37,379 bases of DNA, from contig NZ_QJJP01000032.1 of NCBI RefSeq assembly GCF_003201565.1, positions 1 to 37,379 of the forward strand, in the 5' to 3' direction. Source of the stretch: Nitrosomonas sp. Nm84 (GTDB lineage: Bacteria; Pseudomonadota; Gammaproteobacteria; Burkholderiales; Nitrosomonadaceae). A model generated the notes under the pieces. It was not told the DNA's origin and did not search any database. It was given only the letters and a program-made list of their open reading frames with translations. The translations under genes were made by a program, and so were the position numbers. Below, in pieces: positions 7,880 through 17,663 of this stretch (position 1 is the stretch's first letter; each line of letters opens with the position of its first letter).

Positions 7880-8605
7880 GGCTCTAGACTAGCAGACACG
7901 ATCTGTTAGTTTAGCAAGATGTTAAGAAACAGTAAATTAAGTGATTATTACATTAGAAAAATAATTCAATGCTTTTGCATTGATATACCTGCCAGCAAAA
8001 CAGCTCTGCTGTTAGGTAAAAATCGTAACACGATTAATCGTTGGTATGGCATTTTCAGGCAAGTAATCTATAGCCATCAGACTGCCCTTAAAGACAAGCT
8101 GTTAGGCAAAGTGGAAGTTGATGAAAGCTATTTTGGTGCGAAACGGCATCGAGGTTATCATGGGAAACTCAAACGCGGTCGCGGGACATTAAAACAGCCT
8201 GTATTTGGTGTGTTTGAGCGAGATGGCAGGGTATACACCGAAATAGTACCGGACTGTAAGCGCTTGACCTTACAAGCGGTAATACTGGGTAAAGTATCCA
8301 TTGAAAGTGTCATCTATAGTGATGGCTGGCGTGGTTATAATGGTTTGGTAGATGTAGGATACTCCAAGCATTTTCGTGTATCCCATGGTGATAATGAATT
8401 TGCGCGGGATGGGCATTGCCATATTAACGGTATTGAATCGTTTTGGAGTTTTACCAAGCGGCGGTTGGCAAAGTTTAACGGTGTGTCGGTTAACTTTGAG
8501 CTGCATTTAAAAGAATCTGAATGGCGTTGGAAAAAACAACCTGATGCACTTGCTAATGAACTATGGCAAATCATCAGATATTATTAACTTTGCTAGTCTA
8601 GAGCC
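7880..8605 (+). mobile_element. IS1595-family insertion sequence (IS1016-like), complete
   Basis: A 726-bp element bounded by perfect 15-bp inverted ends, GGCTCTAGACTAGCA at 7880-7894 and its complement at 8591-8605. The bases outside match: TAATAAA at 7873-7879 and again at 8606-8612, a 7-bp direct repeat that reads as the target-site duplication (8 bp is usual for the family). One transposase gene fills the element. Exact ends and an undamaged duplication point to a fairly recent, direct insertion. Confidence 0.9.
7919..8587 (+). CDS. IS1595-family transposase (ISXO2-like DDE domain)
   Basis: A 222-residue transposase. After a short N-terminal helix-turn-helix-like segment (K-T-A-L-L-L-G-K-N-R-N-T-I-N-R-W-Y) comes the catalytic domain: V-E-V-D-E-S-Y-F-G-A with the first Asp, Y-S-D-G-W-R-G-Y with the second, and H-I-N-G-I-E-S-F-W-S-F, the N/E block typical of ISXO2-like transposases. 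The length fits the IS1016 subgroup. The frame is intact and lies wholly within the inverted repeats, so the element may be active. Confidence 0.9.
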   Translation: MLRNSKLSDYYIRKIIQCFCIDIPASKTALLLGKNRNTINRWYGIFRQVIYSHQTALKDKLLGKVEVDESYFGAKRHRGYHGKLKRGRGTLKQPVFGVFERDGRVYTEIVPDCKRLTLQAVILGKVSIESVIYSDGWRGYNGLVDVGYSKHFRVSHGDNEFARDGHCHINGIESFWSFTKRRLAKFNGVSVNFELHLKESEWRWKKQPDALANELWQIIRYY

Positions 8606-8931
8606 TAATAAATATTGACTGTACAATGCTCTTACCGTTTTTATCACAAATTCCAACTGAGATTTTTAGGATTATGTCACAGTTAGTTCTTTTTTAAGAT
8701 GATATGTGTCGTATGAAATCCATGCGTTGATGCAAAATGTGGACGATCAAAATACCCGTATCCCGTATTCTTAGGGAAAATCTGAAAAAACCCAGCTAGA
8801 TGTAAAATAGCCATTAGATTGAGACCGCCGCATGAGAAGTAACTGATGAAGCAAGTGGGGCTATCGATACCGCCATTTGTCAAGAAACCGGAAGTGACGT
8901 GGCGACAAAAATTTCTGCAAGATCCTGTCTG
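8606..8931. other. 326-base gap between the insertion sequence and the JAB gene
   Basis: No gene or RNA recognised. Short open frames in the region show no family-like motifs. I looked here for a copy of the tRNA-Thr 3' end that would mark the other edge of the element and did not see one. Confidence 0.4.
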
Positions 8932-10056
8932 CTACCTACTGCGTCCTCTGCCTCTTGTGTATTTGCCCAATCCGCCATCTTCCTTCACAAATGTTCTGGG
9001 CTTCCTAAGAATGGCGCTTATCTCGCCAGATATTGATGCAAATAACCCTTCTTCACGCAATGAACGATAATCAAAACCGTCCACCGCCAATACATCTTTT
9101 AATATACCAGCTTCACATGCTTTCAATAATACGGGATGTCTGTAATCATTAACATTCGTGATGGCAAATATGGTATTGACGCCGGAATTGCGTGCAAAAT
9201 TTTGTAGTCGCGCCAGAAGTAGATTTTGAGGACGAATCAGTACAGTTAGTGGTAATTCACTTAACGATAATACAAAACCTGTTGCGCTGAGTCCTATCAA
9301 GTTAAAAAACTGATCCCGATTTTTTAAAGCATGGCCTATCTTTGCCAGATCCTCCGGTGAGGCTATTTTCTCCAAAAGCAGCTCATGACTTTTATAGTGG
9401 TTATTCTGATAACCACCTGCCAGATTACCCATCCAATTCACAAAATCGACATGACCGTCATTATCAATAACACTGTATTGACTGGTATTGATAACGACAT
9501 GACCTTTGAAACTCGGAACAAATGATGCGATTATTTCTGTGAGCCTGATATCCTGACTCGATGGCGTAGCATTACCCGATGGATGGTTATGCAATAACCA
9601 GTAACCATCAGCTTTAACATGACGTTTAGTCTTTTCTACCAAAATACCTAGATCATGTTTGTCATGCCCAATCTTTTCCAGATAAACTGCGCCCGGTAAT
9701 CTGGAACTCACAGCCGTATGATGAACGATGCGATTCATACGGGTATAAAATATTCTCAGCGTTTCATAGCGCGGATCGCGTAATATTTGCGCCATCACTG
9801 CCAGATCATAGCCTGACTTGATGGACTGATTCAGGAAGGTAGTTCCTCCTTTTTCTCGGAAGTCTTTCGGGAAATCACAACCCAGTATGCTGCCACCTGC
9901 CCATCGAGCATGAGCTTCGAGCAGTTCTGTATAAGCACCTCGCCTTGCTTCCTTTTGTTTTTTTGTAGTGCCGGGACGAGTCTCAATTTTTTCATAAAGA
10001 TCACCTTCATCAGGATTGGATGGGTTTCCTGGAATCTTCAGCATATTATCGCGCAT
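8932..10056 (-). CDS. JAB/RadC-like metalloprotein of the mobile element
   Basis: A 374-residue protein. The JAB (MPN+) motif is H-N-H-P-S-G-N-A-T-P-S-S-Q-D, with His156, His158, Ser160 and Asp169 as the zinc ligands and catalytic residues, as in RadC-like proteins. The N-terminal 60 residues are charged; the C-terminal half (after about residue 220) is not recognised and ends in a basic G-R-G-R-S-R tail. A strong AAGGAGG ribosome site lies just before the ATG and immediately after the stop of the ArdC/TraC gene, so it is translated from the same message. JAB proteins of this kind are frequent in conjugative elements; whether they act as peptidase, deubiquitinase-like enzyme or nuclease partner is unknown. 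Confidence 0.8.
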   Translation of the reverse strand: MRDNMLKIPGNPSNPDEGDLYEKIETRPGTTKKQKEARRGAYTELLEAHARWAGGSILGCDFPKDFREKGGTTFLNQSIKSGYDLAVMAQILRDPRYETLRIFYTRMNRIVHHTAVSSRLPGAVYLEKIGHDKHDLGILVEKTKRHVKADGYWLLHNHPSGNATPSSQDIRLTEIIASFVPSFKGHVVINTSQYSVIDNDGHVDFVNWMGNLAGGYQNNHYKSHELLLEKIASPEDLAKIGHALKNRDQFFNLIGLSATGFVLSLSELPLTVLIRPQNLLLARLQNFARNSGVNTIFAITNVNDYRHPVLLKACEAGILKDVLAVDGFDYRSLREEGLFASISGEISAILRKPRTFVKEDGGLGKYTRGRGRSR

Positions 10057-10071
10057 CTTGCGGCCTCCTTA

Positions 10072-12915
10072 TCAGATTACCTGACTAATACGTTTTTGCT
10101 TGATTTCCTGCTGCTTAGGTTCAATAGGGACTTGTAACCTCAATAAGCTGTCCTGTTTAGCCTGCTGAGATATTTTTTCAACAACCGATCCAATCTGACG
10201 TTTGACGGCCTCAATACCCAGCATGCTTTTATTGGCCAGATCATTAAAATCATTTAATTTCTTTGATATCTGCTCATTAGGTGCAAAAACTGGAAATACC
10301 GCCACACCATCAACAAAACTTGCTGCTTCAAGCGCCTTTTCCTTGCCGGGGTTTTTGCCAAGGGTTGATGCCAGATGATGATCATCATCTCCGGCAATAA
10401 TAATGGGCTTATGTGGATACTTTTCATGCAAATCCTTAGCTACTTTGGGCAAGTTACCTGAATCAAATGCGGCTATGACAGGATAATCCAGCGCCTGGGA
10501 TAGCGTGTCTGCGGTGGCATAGCCTTCAGCAATCACAATGGTAGGTGCTGTATTAATGGCTGCTTCCAATCCCTGACCGTTATTTCCCACGACATGAAAG
10601 TTATTCTCCTTTCTACTTCCAGATGCAAAAAGCTTTGCACCACTGGGTTGTATCGTTTGCACACTCCAGATCTGATCATCAATATCTTGTGCGGCCAGCA
10701 ACAAATCACCGGCTGTCAGCACGATACTATCTGGATTTTCTTCACGCAATCGCTTTACTTCCTGCCAGTTTTGACCAATTTTGATGATTGAATCGGTCGG
10801 CAAATCATCCGCATTCTGCGGCACAATTCTCAGATCGCCTGGCCGGGCATGCTTGTCTTTCAGATAAGGGTGCTCGGAATCGGCAGAAGGTGCGATCGCC
10901 AGCAAGGCTTGAATTGCATCAGCAATCTTGATGTGCAGTGCCTGTTGTTCGGCTTTTCTGTTTTGCTGCTTGATAGCAGCTTGGGCGATCAATTCTGCTT
11001 TTTGCTCATCCGTTAACGAATACCCCTTGGCCTTCCAACGCGTCTCTATACCGGTTCGATTATTCTTGAAATATCCAGCAGGATGCCCATCCAGATGCGC
11101 CACATAAAAACCTGATTTCTCACCGGACTTATCACCCTCAACTTTAATTCTGTTTTTGCTGCCATCCATCACCGGATGATTGCCATCAACCAAACAACCT
11201 TGAGCGCGCAGCAATTCAGCAAATTCCACGTGAGGATCGATAGCCGGTTCCTGCTGTCTGGAAACATTCTCCGGCAGCCAACGTTGTAATGTTTGAATAT
11301 CTGCTTCTGACCCTACATACCAGGCATGGGCCTTCTTGTCCCAACGAGCGCCAGCAGATTTCGCCAAATCCTTTTCCGTATAAGGAACAATCAAATATTG
11401 ACGAGCATTGTCATCATCTTGCTCGGTCTTGGCTCCTGATATCGATACTTCAGTGCTAATTGGACCATTTCGAATGCGGTTTTCATGGATGTTGGCAAGC
11501 TTAACGGCCTTTTCATGTTCATTTTGTTCTGCAGCGACATCTATAAGTGCGAGCAGATCCGTTAAATCTTGCGCTTCTTGTTTGGATTCACAGTCTCTCA
11601 CCCATTGGAAAGTCTGGTCATCACGCTGCATAGTCACGCCCCAAAATTGTGGCTCCGTGTTTATAGAATCAGCCGATACTATAGACTTAATACCATTTTC
11701 ATCGGTTTGAATGATGTTACCCTGAATCTGTAATTGTCCATTCCAGCTAGCAGGAATGCTAAAACCCAGTTTGTCTTTTGCCACCTCTTCAAACTCCAGG
11801 TTATCAATGCCGCCGCCCCTCGAAAATTTGAGTGCATCGGCAACCAGAATGATGGCATCCTGATCCTTTTTTGACATATCCTGTGTCAACTCATTCAACA
11901 GTTTGATATTGCGAGATGCGATGGTGGCCAGATCAGGTGAGAGATTCAGTAAATAAGCTGTGGTGTTTTGCTTGATTTGATCCATTTTGGTTGCCTCCTG
12001 CTTATCAATTTTCTGTGCAATTTCCTGTTGTTGTGACAATGCCAGTACATAATCCTGGATTTTTTCCGCATCAGCAGCAGCACGAAATATCTCTGTCGGA
12101 TCCTCCTGCAGCGCTTTGATCCATGAATTTACATAAGCCACATGCTGCCCCGGATCATGACCAATACCCAGCTCACCGCTGAGCAACATGCTGGCAATCT
12201 CGGCACGTAATTCTTCGCGGCCGTAGCCTTCGCTACCGAATGGATGCGAGAGATCACGGTTTAAGCGCAATTCATGGCCGGTCCAGTGGCCCAGTTCATG
12301 CAGGGCGGTTGCGTAGTAGCGATCGGGGGTCGGAAACTGGTGCTTATGGGGTAAGTGGATACTGTCAGTTGATGGCCGGTAAAATGCACGATCAGCCTCG
12401 CCATGGCGGATCACGGCATGGGATGCTTGTAATATGCGTTCTGCCCGCTCCAGTGGATCCCAGTCAGGGGCTTTTATATCGAGTTCTGGCAGATTATCCA
12501 TCTGCTGCGCATTAAATACGGCGGCATAAAACACCCTGGGACGCTCCAGTCTGATCTGTTCTTTAATGGGATTGCCTTCACTATTTAAAACAGGATTCCC
12601 GCTATCATCTTTTTTGATGTGTTCATCGGTGAATTTCCAGTATTGAACGAGCGTGCTTTTTTCACCTTTACGCACTTGCGCACCCAGGCTTATCGCTTGC
12701 TTGTACGTGAGCCAACGCGGATCCGTATACGCACGACTCATCAGGTTCAGGCTATTAATGCCCCGGTAGCGTTTGCCGGTTGTTGGATTCACGGGTAATA
12801 TGGCCAGCAAATCACCGGGTTCCCACGGCTTTTGCCAGGGCGCAACGCCTTTCTTGAGTTGCTCAATCAGATTCTCGGCGACTTGTTCATGAAAAGCTTT
12901 TTTAGAATCTTTCAT
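10072..12915 (-). CDS. traC: ArdC-like ssDNA-binding/zincin and TraC-type primase fusion
   Basis: A 947-residue multidomain protein. Residues 1-140 match the ArdC N-terminal ssDNA-binding domain ([15 protein letters not shown]). A zincin-type metalloprotease site follows, [10 protein letters not shown] at 206-215. A DUF5710-like block ([17 protein letters not shown]) lies near 510-550. The C-terminal third is a Toprim-type primase with E-G-Y-A-T-A at 797-802, the motif shared by RP4 TraC and phage P4 alpha protein, and an acidic D-D-D cluster near 842-846. TraC primes the transferred strand in the recipient, and ArdC protects it from restriction, so one protein may do both. The start overlaps the small upstream gene by four bases. 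Confidence 0.85.
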   Translation of the reverse strand: MKDSKKAFHEQVAENLIEQLKKGVAPWQKPWEPGDLLAILPVNPTTGKRYRGINSLNLMSRAYTDPRWLTYKQAISLGAQVRKGEKSTLVQYWKFTDEHIKKDDSGNPVLNSEGNPIKEQIRLERPRVFYAAVFNAQQMDNLPELDIKAPDWDPLERAERILQASHAVIRHGEADRAFYRPSTDSIHLPHKHQFPTPDRYYATALHELGHWTGHELRLNRDLSHPFGSEGYGREELRAEIASMLLSGELGIGHDPGQHVAYVNSWIKALQEDPTEIFRAAADAEKIQDYVLALSQQQEIAQKIDKQEATKMDQIKQNTTAYLLNLSPDLATIASRNIKLLNELTQDMSKKDQDAIILVADALKFSRGGGIDNLEFEEVAKDKLGFSIPASWNGQLQIQGNIIQTDENGIKSIVSADSINTEPQFWGVTMQRDDQTFQWVRDCESKQEAQDLTDLLALIDVAAEQNEHEKAVKLANIHENRIRNGPISTEVSISGAKTEQDDDNARQYLIVPYTEKDLAKSAGARWDKKAHAWYVGSEADIQTLQRWLPENVSRQQEPAIDPHVEFAELLRAQGCLVDGNHPVMDGSKNRIKVEGDKSGEKSGFYVAHLDGHPAGYFKNNRTGIETRWKAKGYSLTDEQKAELIAQAAIKQQNRKAEQQALHIKIADAIQALLAIAPSADSEHPYLKDKHARPGDLRIVPQNADDLPTDSIIKIGQNWQEVKRLREENPDSIVLTAGDLLLAAQDIDDQIWSVQTIQPSGAKLFASGSRKENNFHVVGNNGQGLEAAINTAPTIVIAEGYATADTLSQALDYPVIAAFDSGNLPKVAKDLHEKYPHKPIIIAGDDDHHLASTLGKNPGKEKALEAASFVDGVAVFPVFAPNEQISKKLNDFNDLANKSMLGIEAVKRQIGSVVEKISQQAKQDSLLRLQVPIEPKQQEIKQKRISQVI

Positions 12916-13124
12916 TGTTCATCCTCCGCTGCATGATCGATGCTGCTATCCAGCGCATCTTGTTCACTTAAGGCATCTTCTTTGAATGCACCCAGCCTTT
13001 CGGCTTCTAAGGGATTAAATTCAGCCTGGAAGCCCGGTAATTCTGCATCGAGTAGTTTTTCCTTGATCACCTGATCTTGAATGTCAGGATTTTTTGATTG
13101 AGTTTCATCGTCCGTTCTATTCAT
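12912..13124 (-). CDS. Small highly acidic protein (TraD-position hypothetical)
   Basis: A 70-residue protein with about 20 Asp/Glu against 6 Lys/Arg, and no cysteine or membrane segment. The central [20 protein letters not shown] looks conserved-type and amphipathic. It overlaps the start of the ArdC/TraC gene by four bases (ATGA) and follows traF by 18 bases, so it is part of the transfer operon. RP4 has a small gene, traD, at the equivalent place, but I cannot show homology. Function unknown. Confidence 0.7.
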   Translation of the reverse strand: MNRTDDETQSKNPDIQDQVIKEKLLDAELPGFQAEFNPLEAERLGAFKEDALSEQDALDSSIDHAAEDEQ

Positions 13125-13142
13125 GGCGCTTACTCCTGTTGG

Positions 13143-13715
13143 CTAATGACTCCAGGTAAATAAAGGGTATATAACCTGTTGAATCTGATCACGCGCAATC
13201 AACCCGAAATAGCGCGCATCAAAGGATTGTGGGTTCACATTGGATAGCAGCAGGTACTCGGAATCATTGAGCACAGCTTTAAGCCTGTATTGCGGCAATG
13301 GTTGACCCTCAGCATCTGCTGCTAACTGGGCGCTGTTGGGTAAGTGTTCACCATTCACAAAGATGCCAGCCTGATCGATGGAAACCGTATCTCCGGATTG
13401 TGCAAACACCCGTTTCAGCAACAAACCGTAACCGCCCGGACAATCTCCTCGGTTGATGTAGGATCGATCCCTGGCCATATCAAAAACCGCATTCTGTGGT
13501 GGGCAGAAAGCGACATAAGCACCGCTGGCAATTGGTTCATCAACGACTTTGTAAAAACCCACTGGCAAGCTGGGTGTGGTATTTATATAAATCCCGCTGA
13601 CACGTAATCCAATACTCAGCACAAATACGCTAACGCTTAGGGTCAGAATCAAAACACCCAGGATTTTGATATTTTTTTTCATGAAGTTGGTTTTCATGCG
13701 CTCGAGGTATCTCAC
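13143..13715 (-). CDS. traF: TraF-like conjugative peptidase (S26 family)
   Basis: A 190-residue membrane-anchored peptidase related to RP4 TraF, which processes and cyclises the pilin. One N-terminal membrane segment (about residues 17-40) is followed by T-T-P-S-L-P-V-G-F-Y with Ser49, and L-L-L-K-R-V-F-A-Q-S-G-D-T-V with Lys101. The 52-residue spacing equals that between Ser37 and Lys89 of RP4 TraF, and F-D-A-R-Y-F-G (Asp166) supplies the third site. Cys71 and Cys92 could form a disulfide. The first start is a GTG overlapping the traG stop by four bases; ATG codons at 13697 and 13682 are alternatives, and the last gives a length closer to RP4. Its substrate pilin (TrbC) is not in the window. 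Confidence 0.85.
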   Translation of the reverse strand: MRYLERMKTNFMKKNIKILGVLILTLSVSVFVLSIGLRVSGIYINTTPSLPVGFYKVVDEPIASGAYVAFCPPQNAVFDMARDRSYINRGDCPGGYGLLLKRVFAQSGDTVSIDQAGIFVNGEHLPNSAQLAADAEGQPLPQYRLKAVLNDSEYLLLSNVNPQSFDARYFGLIARDQIQQVIYPLFTWSH

Positions 13716-15556
13716 AGTCCGGTTAATTTATCGCTAAAGCTTGGGGGATTGACCTGTGCCCGTGCCGTAAAGGTTTCATCCTGGAAATACAAAGGCTGTG
13801 TGCCATAGATTGCGGGGAATCCGGCCACATAAATAATCATGTCGCCAGGTTTGGTGATCTTGCCTTCAGCATCTTTCATGGGGCCGGGCAGTCGCATACA
13901 CTCATCCGGTGTTAATAACGCACGCTGCGTCTCCTGCAGGGTACGTGTCACATGTCCATGCATCATCGATGATCGGCGGCCACTGGTGGTAATCTGCTCT
14001 TTGATAACCGTGGTTTGCCCGGTCAGTTTGGATAAGTGTTCCGCTGTTTCAATCCGATTGGGTGCAAATGCGGTCTGGATATGACAGTTGGAAGTAATCG
14101 CTTCATCATGTCCGTAGCCGGTCTCGCGACTTTTGAGTTGATTTAAGTCCTGGCAGATCAGATAGGCTTTGATGCCGTAGCCTGCGATAAACGCGAGGGA
14201 TTCCTGAAAGATTTCAAGTTTCCCTAAGCTTGGGAATTCATCCAGCATCAATAGCAATTTGTGTTTGTAATGCGCGGCTGGTTGACCGTCTTTAAACGTG
14301 ATTCTATCGGCCAGCTTTCTGACGATCATATTGATCAGAATGCGAATTAAAGGACGCAATCGAGATTTGTCATTGGGGTGTGACACGATATACAAACTAA
14401 CAGGATGCTCATGGTGCATGAGGTCGCGGATCTTAAAATCGGAATCACTGATATTGTTGGCCACGATCGGATCGCGGTACAAGGATAGATAGGATTTTGT
14501 AGTTGATAGCACGGAACCTGCTTCTTCTTCCGGGCGATCCAGCATGTCGCGCGCACTGGCTGCAATCACGGGATGACTCTTGCCATCCAGATAATCCTGC
14601 ATGGCCATTTCCATCCACAATTCCCTGATATCGCGATCAGGATCAGAGAGCATTGCATCGACAGTCGATAATGTGGTGGGTGTTCCTTCTCGCTCTGACT
14701 TGTACAAAACATGCAAAATGACACCTACCAGCAATGCCTGGCTGGTTTTCTGCCAGTGGGTTTGTAATCCCTTGCCATCCGGATCAACGATTAAGGTGGT
14801 CAGGTTTTGCACATCCGCTACTTCCATGCCACTGCCAATCTGGATTTCATCCAGCGGATTCCAGTGCGCGCTGCTGATTGAAGCTGGATCAAAACGCAGC
14901 ACCTTGTTTTTTGCATACTGCTTTCTCCAACCAGAAGTGAGTGCCCATAATTCACCTTTAAGATCAGTAATGATCGCGCTCTGAGTCCAGGAAAGCAGTG
15001 TCGGTATGACGAGACTCACGCCCTTGCCAGAGCGAGTCGGGGCATAACACAGCACGTGTTCCGGGCCGCTGTGTTTCAGATAGTGGGTTTTGCCGGAATT
15101 ATCCCGCCAGCCACCGACATACACCGCATCGTTTTTGTGACTCTTGTGATTCTTGCCTGTTGAAAGCAGTCCTGCAGTTACAATGTCCTGCTTATTTGCC
15201 CATCTGGCCGAGCCATGTAACCCCTGATTGGTTTTGGATGAATTAGCCAGCACCATTTTAATAACCAGAACGAGTATCAAACCGATGCTAGAAAATAAAA
15301 TGCCGAAACCTGCCGCCAGATCGAAGATGCCCGAATACTCGCCATACCATTTATTTGCCCATAGCAGAATTGCCCAGGGTTCATAGATGTTAAAAAAGTG
15401 CGCGCCTAATTGCGGCTGATAATTGAATTGTTGCGCAAAATACTGAGTGGCAACTTGGAATCCGCCAACAAGGCAGACAATGGATAATGAGCGAACGATA
15501 ATCTTGTCTTTTGTGATATTTCTGCTGTCTTTAGAACTCAGATTGACGTTATTCAT
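13712..15556 (-). CDS. traG: TraG/VirD4-type IV coupling protein
   Basis: A 614-residue membrane ATPase that brings the relaxase-DNA complex to the mating pore. The N-terminus has membrane segments (about 22-40 and 78-103). Walker A is A-P-T-R-S-G-K-G at 172-179, and Walker B is L-L-L-M-L-D-E-F-P-S in the middle of the protein, followed by I-A-G-Y-G-I-K-A-Y-L-I-C-Q-D-L, all typical of the TraG/VirD4 family. Its ATG shares one base with the traI stop (TGATG), and its stop overlaps traF, showing a tightly coupled relaxase operon ordered as in RP4 (J-I-G-F). Confidence 0.95.
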   Translation of the reverse strand: MNNVNLSSKDSRNITKDKIIVRSLSIVCLVGGFQVATQYFAQQFNYQPQLGAHFFNIYEPWAILLWANKWYGEYSGIFDLAAGFGILFSSIGLILVLVIKMVLANSSKTNQGLHGSARWANKQDIVTAGLLSTGKNHKSHKNDAVYVGGWRDNSGKTHYLKHSGPEHVLCYAPTRSGKGVSLVIPTLLSWTQSAIITDLKGELWALTSGWRKQYAKNKVLRFDPASISSAHWNPLDEIQIGSGMEVADVQNLTTLIVDPDGKGLQTHWQKTSQALLVGVILHVLYKSEREGTPTTLSTVDAMLSDPDRDIRELWMEMAMQDYLDGKSHPVIAASARDMLDRPEEEAGSVLSTTKSYLSLYRDPIVANNISDSDFKIRDLMHHEHPVSLYIVSHPNDKSRLRPLIRILINMIVRKLADRITFKDGQPAAHYKHKLLLMLDEFPSLGKLEIFQESLAFIAGYGIKAYLICQDLNQLKSRETGYGHDEAITSNCHIQTAFAPNRIETAEHLSKLTGQTTVIKEQITTSGRRSSMMHGHVTRTLQETQRALLTPDECMRLPGPMKDAEGKITKPGDMIIYVAGFPAIYGTQPLYFQDETFTARAQVNPPSFSDKLTGL

Positions 15557-17196
15557 CAGAGGCTCCTTCGGGTGGTGGAGGTAAGGGATCGTTTTTGACC
15601 TACCGACTGCGCGCTATTTACCCTGTACTGTTTCATTAACTCCTGCCGATATTTCTCAAGCCGCTTGTCATCAAATGTCACGCGCATTTGATTTTGTGCG
15701 ACCACTTCAGCGATCTGAAGACGAAACGATTCAGTTCCATTGATTGCCAGGTGGCTGCCGTACTTCTTCATGGCCACTTGTAAAATATCCACTAATGCAT
15801 CTTGTGTTGTGTCCGGCAGGACGATGAGCAGTTTGCCGTCATCGCGGATGGTGGTTGATCCTGCTTTATAAGTGACTGTGCCGATTTTGGTGATCGATTC
15901 AACAGAACTGTCTTTAATAAAGCCATCCTTGAAGTGGCTATTAGCGATGGAATTATCATTGCCTAGCTTTGCCGATACTTGGTTACCCTTAAATTGACCG
16001 ATTCTTCTGGATCGCAAAACAGCCAATGCTTCAGCATTGCCGTTTTTGGCTTCAAATGTGAGCCAATCGAGCCATCCTATTCTGGAATGATTAGTTTTAG
16101 AACGCTGATAGGCTTTCTGATAATCGCTTTTAATGACTTGAATAGTTGTTTTGAACTGCTGATGTGCGGTTGCATACAGCGCTTTTTTAGCCAATTTTCC
16201 AGCTTTGATGCTTTTAATGATGTTGCGCTTGAGTTTTGCTTCTCGTTTGGCGCGTTCAATGAGTTGATCTCTGCTTTGTCGCAATATTGCCCACTGGCTT
16301 GAACGCTGTCTGACGCTATTAGCTTGCTCTTGCTGGTATCGCGCATAAAGCTTTGAAGTATCGATTCGATTCTGCAATGGTCTTGGTTGGTATTGTTTGG
16401 CGTTTTGTTGTGACGATTGCGTAGAATGTTCATTCTGTACAAAAGCACCCAGTCTTTGAGTTAAATTCCCTTTGGATAAAGAGCGATCAATAGAGCTGGC
16501 TTTGACAGCCACACCATTGTTGGCAATCAATACAAATCCATTGCCACGCCCCTTGATTTCAAGGCCATGTCTAGCTAGAGCCTGATGCAAGTCCTGCCAG
16601 TTGTCCGACTGCTTCAATTCATCCAAGCACTCACGCTTAATCCAACTCAGCAAGCTCTCTACACCTGTTCTGGTTTCAATTTCCTGCGCTACTCTGGCTG
16701 CTTTATCACTCACAGTTTCATGATTAACTTTTGTTAAGCCGTATTCCCGCTCCATTTGCTCACAAAGTTTTGCTACTTTCTTGTAATCATAATAGGGGTT
16801 ATGGATTGTGAGGTTTATAGGATGTATCTTGTTGATCGCAATATGTATGTGCAGGTTATTGGTATCATCGTGGACTACGCTAATACGTTGATGACCATTA
16901 AAACCCAAAACATCGCAAAACCGCTCTTCAATAGCATTAAGACTCTTAAAGGGCAAACGCTCTCCTTCCGGGAAGCTCAGCACCAAATGGCAGGTTTTAT
17001 CTGATTTGGCACGCCTATTCATTTCCTGTGTGTTTTGTATCTCTATCAATGCAGCTATCTGATCGTCTGAATAACAATTCGAGACCTTGATCTGACTGAC
17101 ACGCTCACTCTTGTCTTGAGGGTCAGTCAGATACTGTATCAGCACAGAAAAGCTGCTTTTGCGCACACATTTGATGGGTATGATTTTAGCGATCAT
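15556..17196 (-). CDS. traI: TraI relaxase, MOBP (IncP) type
   Basis: A 546-residue relaxase. The N-terminal domain is colinear with RP4 TraI: Tyr22 in L-I-Q-Y-L-T-D is the nucleophile position, Ser74 lies in L-V-L-S-F, and motif III is H-D-D-T-N-N-L-H-I-H-I-A-I-N with His116 and His118 at the RP4 positions. Later come the conserved E-S-L-L-S-W-I-K and a C-terminal LPD7-like domain (about residues 440-520). It should nick oriT at 17691/17692 and stay bound to the 5' end. It is shorter than RP4 TraI (732 residues), mainly in the C-terminal region. Confidence 0.95.
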   Translation of the reverse strand: MIAKIIPIKCVRKSSFSVLIQYLTDPQDKSERVSQIKVSNCYSDDQIAALIEIQNTQEMNRRAKSDKTCHLVLSFPEGERLPFKSLNAIEERFCDVLGFNGHQRISVVHDDTNNLHIHIAINKIHPINLTIHNPYYDYKKVAKLCEQMEREYGLTKVNHETVSDKAARVAQEIETRTGVESLLSWIKRECLDELKQSDNWQDLHQALARHGLEIKGRGNGFVLIANNGVAVKASSIDRSLSKGNLTQRLGAFVQNEHSTQSSQQNAKQYQPRPLQNRIDTSKLYARYQQEQANSVRQRSSQWAILRQSRDQLIERAKREAKLKRNIIKSIKAGKLAKKALYATAHQQFKTTIQVIKSDYQKAYQRSKTNHSRIGWLDWLTFEAKNGNAEALAVLRSRRIGQFKGNQVSAKLGNDNSIANSHFKDGFIKDSSVESITKIGTVTYKAGSTTIRDDGKLLIVLPDTTQDALVDILQVAMKKYGSHLAINGTESFRLQIAEVVAQNQMRVTFDDKRLEKYRQELMKQYRVNSAQSVGQKRSLTSTTRRSL

Positions 17197-17237
17197 CGTA
17201 TTTAAGCTGCTTAAGTCAAAAAGGACTATTCCGAAAG

Positions 17238-17606
17238 TTATTTTTTAAGCTTCATAATGACATCCAGCATCGTGCTTTGCGTATTTCGGATACTGTCCAA
17301 GGTCATATGCAACTGTGACTTGCCAATCAATTTTGTACGCTTGTCGTTGGTAAGCCAAAGTTTGATCAATCCACCCAATCTGCCAAGATCACCGTTAATT
17401 TTTAGCAGGCTATCTACCTGTCTGCTATCAACAATACTGGGTACTTGATAACCCAGGCCCAGATTGCGCAGATACTCGGCAACGGTTAATCCGGCATCCT
17501 GCGCCTTAGTCTTTATTTCAGCTTCCTCGATTGGCAAAACAGGAACCCTGAGCTTCTTATCTCTTCTTTCTTTCCCGATTGTCTTTAGGTTCTTTTGGGC
17601 AATCAT
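17238..17606 (-). CDS. traJ: TraJ-like oriT-binding relaxosome protein
   Basis: A 122-residue basic protein of the IncP TraJ/MobC type. The N-terminal K-L-R-V-P-V-L-P-I-E-E-A-E-I-K-T-K-A-Q-D-A-G-L-T-V-A-E-Y-L-R-N is the ribbon-helix-helix region, and the following L-L-K-I-N-G-D-L-G-R-L-G-G-L-I-K-L-W-L is the conserved relaxosome segment. In RP4, TraJ binds the inverted repeat beside the nick site and loads TraI; here the oriT palindrome lies 57 bases upstream of its start. An AGGAAA ribosome site supports the ATG at 17606. The gene leads the traJ-I-G-F minus-strand operon. Confidence 0.9.
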   Translation of the reverse strand: MIAQKNLKTIGKERRDKKLRVPVLPIEEAEIKTKAQDAGLTVAEYLRNLGLGYQVPSIVDSRQVDSLLKINGDLGRLGGLIKLWLTNDKRTKLIGKSQLHMTLDSIRNTQSTMLDVIMKLKK

Positions 17607-17663
17607 TTCAGTTTTCCTCGAAGAGCAAGATCAACGTTGAGCACAAAGTGCGAATAAGTTGTG

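Noticed and set aside
8683..9070. Short open frames on both strands around the end of the JAB gene
   Set aside because: No family features and partial overlap with the JAB coding region.
10165..10185. TTTTCAACAACC resembling the end of the 121-bp repeat
   Set aside because: It lies within the coding region of the large primase gene, lacks the CAGG end, and looks coincidental.
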